6,502 nucleotides of DNA from BS750m-G28 sp035527235 (GTDB taxonomy: Archaea > Thermoproteota > Bathyarchaeia > TCS64), in contig DATLAV010000260.1 in the NCBI GenBank assembly GCA_035527235.1, positions 1-6,502 on the forward strand, in the 5' to 3' direction. The notes beneath the pieces are model-generated. The model did no database searches. It saw nothing but the letters and a program-made list of their open reading frames with translations, and was not told the DNA's origin. Shown here in pieces: positions 5,740 to 6,502 of the stretch. A program made the translations under genes and the position numbers. Position 1 is the first letter of the stretch; every line of letters starts with the position of its first letter.

Positions 5740-5955
5740 TTAATCTCGTTTCTTCTTGCTGCTCGTCCACCAGTCGAGGTACTCGCTGTGGCGGCGTCTG
5801 CGGACCTCCTCGTCGTCGTCGGACCGGTTCCTCAGCTTATCCCTGGCGTCGGATAACTGGGCTTCGTTGAACGTTATGCCGCAGCTGGAGCAGCTGTACT
5901 GCCTCAGCTTCCTGTCCCAGATGAGTTCGCCCCCGCATTCTGTACAGTAGGGCAT
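5740..5955 (-). CDS. Small zinc-ribbon protein
   Basis: A 71-residue protein with one N-terminal zinc ribbon followed by a charged tail. The ligands are Cys4 and Cys7 (PYCTECGG) and Cys22 and Cys25 (YSCSSCGITF), spaced 14 residues apart as in rubredoxin-like zinc knuckles. Residues 34-57 are highly charged (DARDKLRNRSDDDEEVRRRR), and the protein ends with an aromatic patch YLDWW (59-63) and a basic SSKKKRD tail. Similar small proteins with a C-terminal Y-L-x-W-W patch occur in archaea as uncharacterised zinc ribbons; nucleic-acid or protein contact is likely but unproven. The ATG at 5955 is chosen over the in-frame GTG at 5964 because that GTG overlaps the Shine-Dalgarno AGAGGTG, which sits 8 bases before the ATG. 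The gene may follow the malic enzyme in an operon or have its own promoter in the 55-base gap. Confidence 0.85.
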   Translation of the reverse strand: MPYCTECGGELIWDRKLRQYSCSSCGITFNEAQLSDARDKLRNRSDDDEEVRRRRHSEYLDWWTSSKKKRD

Positions 5956-5963
5956 CTCTATCA

Positions 5964-5970
5964 CACCTCT
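5964..5970 (-). promoter_or_regulatory. Ribosome binding site of the zinc-ribbon gene
   Basis: AGAGGTG on the - strand with an 8-base spacer to the ATG at 5955. It decides the start, because the alternative GTG at 5962-5964 falls at its end. Confidence 0.7.
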
Positions 5971-5984
5971 GATGAAGAGGGCAC

Positions 5985-5994
5985 AATAAAAAGA
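5985..5994 (-). promoter_or_regulatory. T-rich element between the malic enzyme and zinc-ribbon genes
   Basis: The - strand reads CTTTTTATTG about 17-26 bases after the malic enzyme stop and about 30-39 bases before the zinc-ribbon ATG. It could be a terminator T-run for the first gene, a TATA element for the second, or both. Limits are approximate. Confidence 0.35.
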
Positions 5995-6010
5995 TATTTG
6001 GGGAAAAGGT

Positions 6011-6502
6011 TTACTCGGGCTCAGGGGGTGGGGCCTCGATTAGGCCCTCCCTCATGAGTAGAGTGACGATGTTCTGGCTTCTCTTTATGATGGACTCCGC
6101 GTGCTCGTAGAGCTCCTGCCTGCTACGCTTCTTGCGGGCTATACCCTGCTCCATCGCCTTCATCCCCGTCTCCACGGCCTGCCTCGGATAGATCTCCCAC
6201 TCGCTCATGGATGGGATGATGTAGTCCTCGCTAAGCCCCTTGTCCTCGGCGTATCTCGCCAGCTCCGTGGCTGACGCGATACACATCTCGTCCGTGATGG
6301 TCTTCGCCCTCACATCCAGGGCCCCCCTGAAGATAGCGGGGAACACCAAGCTATTGTTCACCTGATTGGGGAAGTCGCTCCTGCCCGTGGCCATGACCTT
6401 CACACCAGCCTCCTTCGCCTCCCAGGGCCATATCTCGGGGACCGGGTTAGCGCAGGCGAATAGAATAGGGTCGTCGGCCATCAACCTGATATCATCGGGC
6501 TT
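6011..6502 (-). CDS. Malic enzyme, C-terminal part (5' partial)
   Basis: Oxaloacetate-decarboxylating malate dehydrogenase, which converts malate to pyruvate and CO2 with reduction of NAD(P)+ and links C4 acids to pyruvate. The frame is open to the window edge, so only the last 163 residues are seen, of roughly 430-450 in the short prokaryotic form. Diagnostic motifs in order are MADDPILFACANPVPEIWP, then ATGRSDFPNQVNNSLVFP, then IFRGALDVRAKTI, which together form the end of the NAD(P)-binding domain and the malate-binding Asn region. The C-terminal helix set (SEWEIYPRQAVETGMKAMEQG) is normal for the family, followed by a Pro/Glu-rich end (EAPPPEPE). The TTG and ATG codons near 6484-6479 are internal. 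No phosphotransacetylase domain is fused at the C-terminus. Cofactor preference cannot be judged from this part. Confidence 0.95.
   Translation of the reverse strand, partial: KPDDIRLMADDPILFACANPVPEIWPWEAKEAGVKVMATGRSDFPNQVNNSLVFPAIFRGALDVRAKTITDEMCIASATELARYAEDKGLSEDYIIPSMSEWEIYPRQAVETGMKAMEQGIARKKRSRQELYEHAESIIKRSQNIVTLLMREGLIEAPPPEPE

Noticed and set aside
5956..5964. GTG start for the zinc-ribbon gene
   Set aside because: The GTG overlaps the AGAGGTG ribosome binding site, which is properly spaced for the ATG at 5955.
1..6502. Defence system, mobile element or CRISPR array
   Set aside because: No transposase, integrase, nuclease-helicase module, toxin-antitoxin pair or regular direct-repeat array is visible; the gene content is housekeeping.

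Overview
The window is archaeal chromosome and holds eight protein genes, two of them cut by the window edges. The archaeal assignment rests on adjacent small and large subunits of replication factor C, an EndA-type tRNA-splicing endonuclease, TATA-like elements upstream of starts, and AGGTG-type ribosome binding sites. The coding sequence is GC-rich with mostly G or C in third positions and heavy AGG/AGA arginine use. A TACK-type lineage is possible, but nothing here fixes the phylum.

Layout. On the + strand, positions 1-2294 hold rfcS (5' end missing) and rfcL, joined by an ATGA overlap; together they encode the PCNA clamp loader. A hairpin follows rfcL, and a convergent gene on the - strand (2430-3038) encodes an unrecognised helical, partly coiled-coil protein. 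A short divergent promoter region (3039-3173) separates it from a + strand gene for a fold-type II PLP enzyme of the D-cysteine desulfhydrase group (3174-4226). A convergent intergenic stretch with a T-tract and inverted repeats (4227-4358) follows. The rest is on the - strand. In order of transcription it carries the C-terminal part of a malic enzyme (6502-6011), a 71-residue zinc-ribbon protein (5955-5740), a DUF47/PhoU-like protein (5578-4925) and endA (4913-4359). The last two are 11 bases apart and probably co-transcribed. A 161-base AT-rich gap with two short palindromes precedes the DUF47 gene.

The genes cover DNA replication, tRNA maturation, sulfur amino acid or D-amino acid metabolism, and C4-acid metabolism. 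I see no transposase, integrase, CRISPR array, toxin-antitoxin pair, phage gene, tRNA or rRNA gene, and no new multi-gene system. No stretch longer than 161 bases lacks a gene. The points most worth following are an apparent extra segment of about 75 residues inside the RfcL collar region together with a missing C-terminal PCNA-binding motif, the unrecognised 202-residue protein, and the DUF47-endA pairing.
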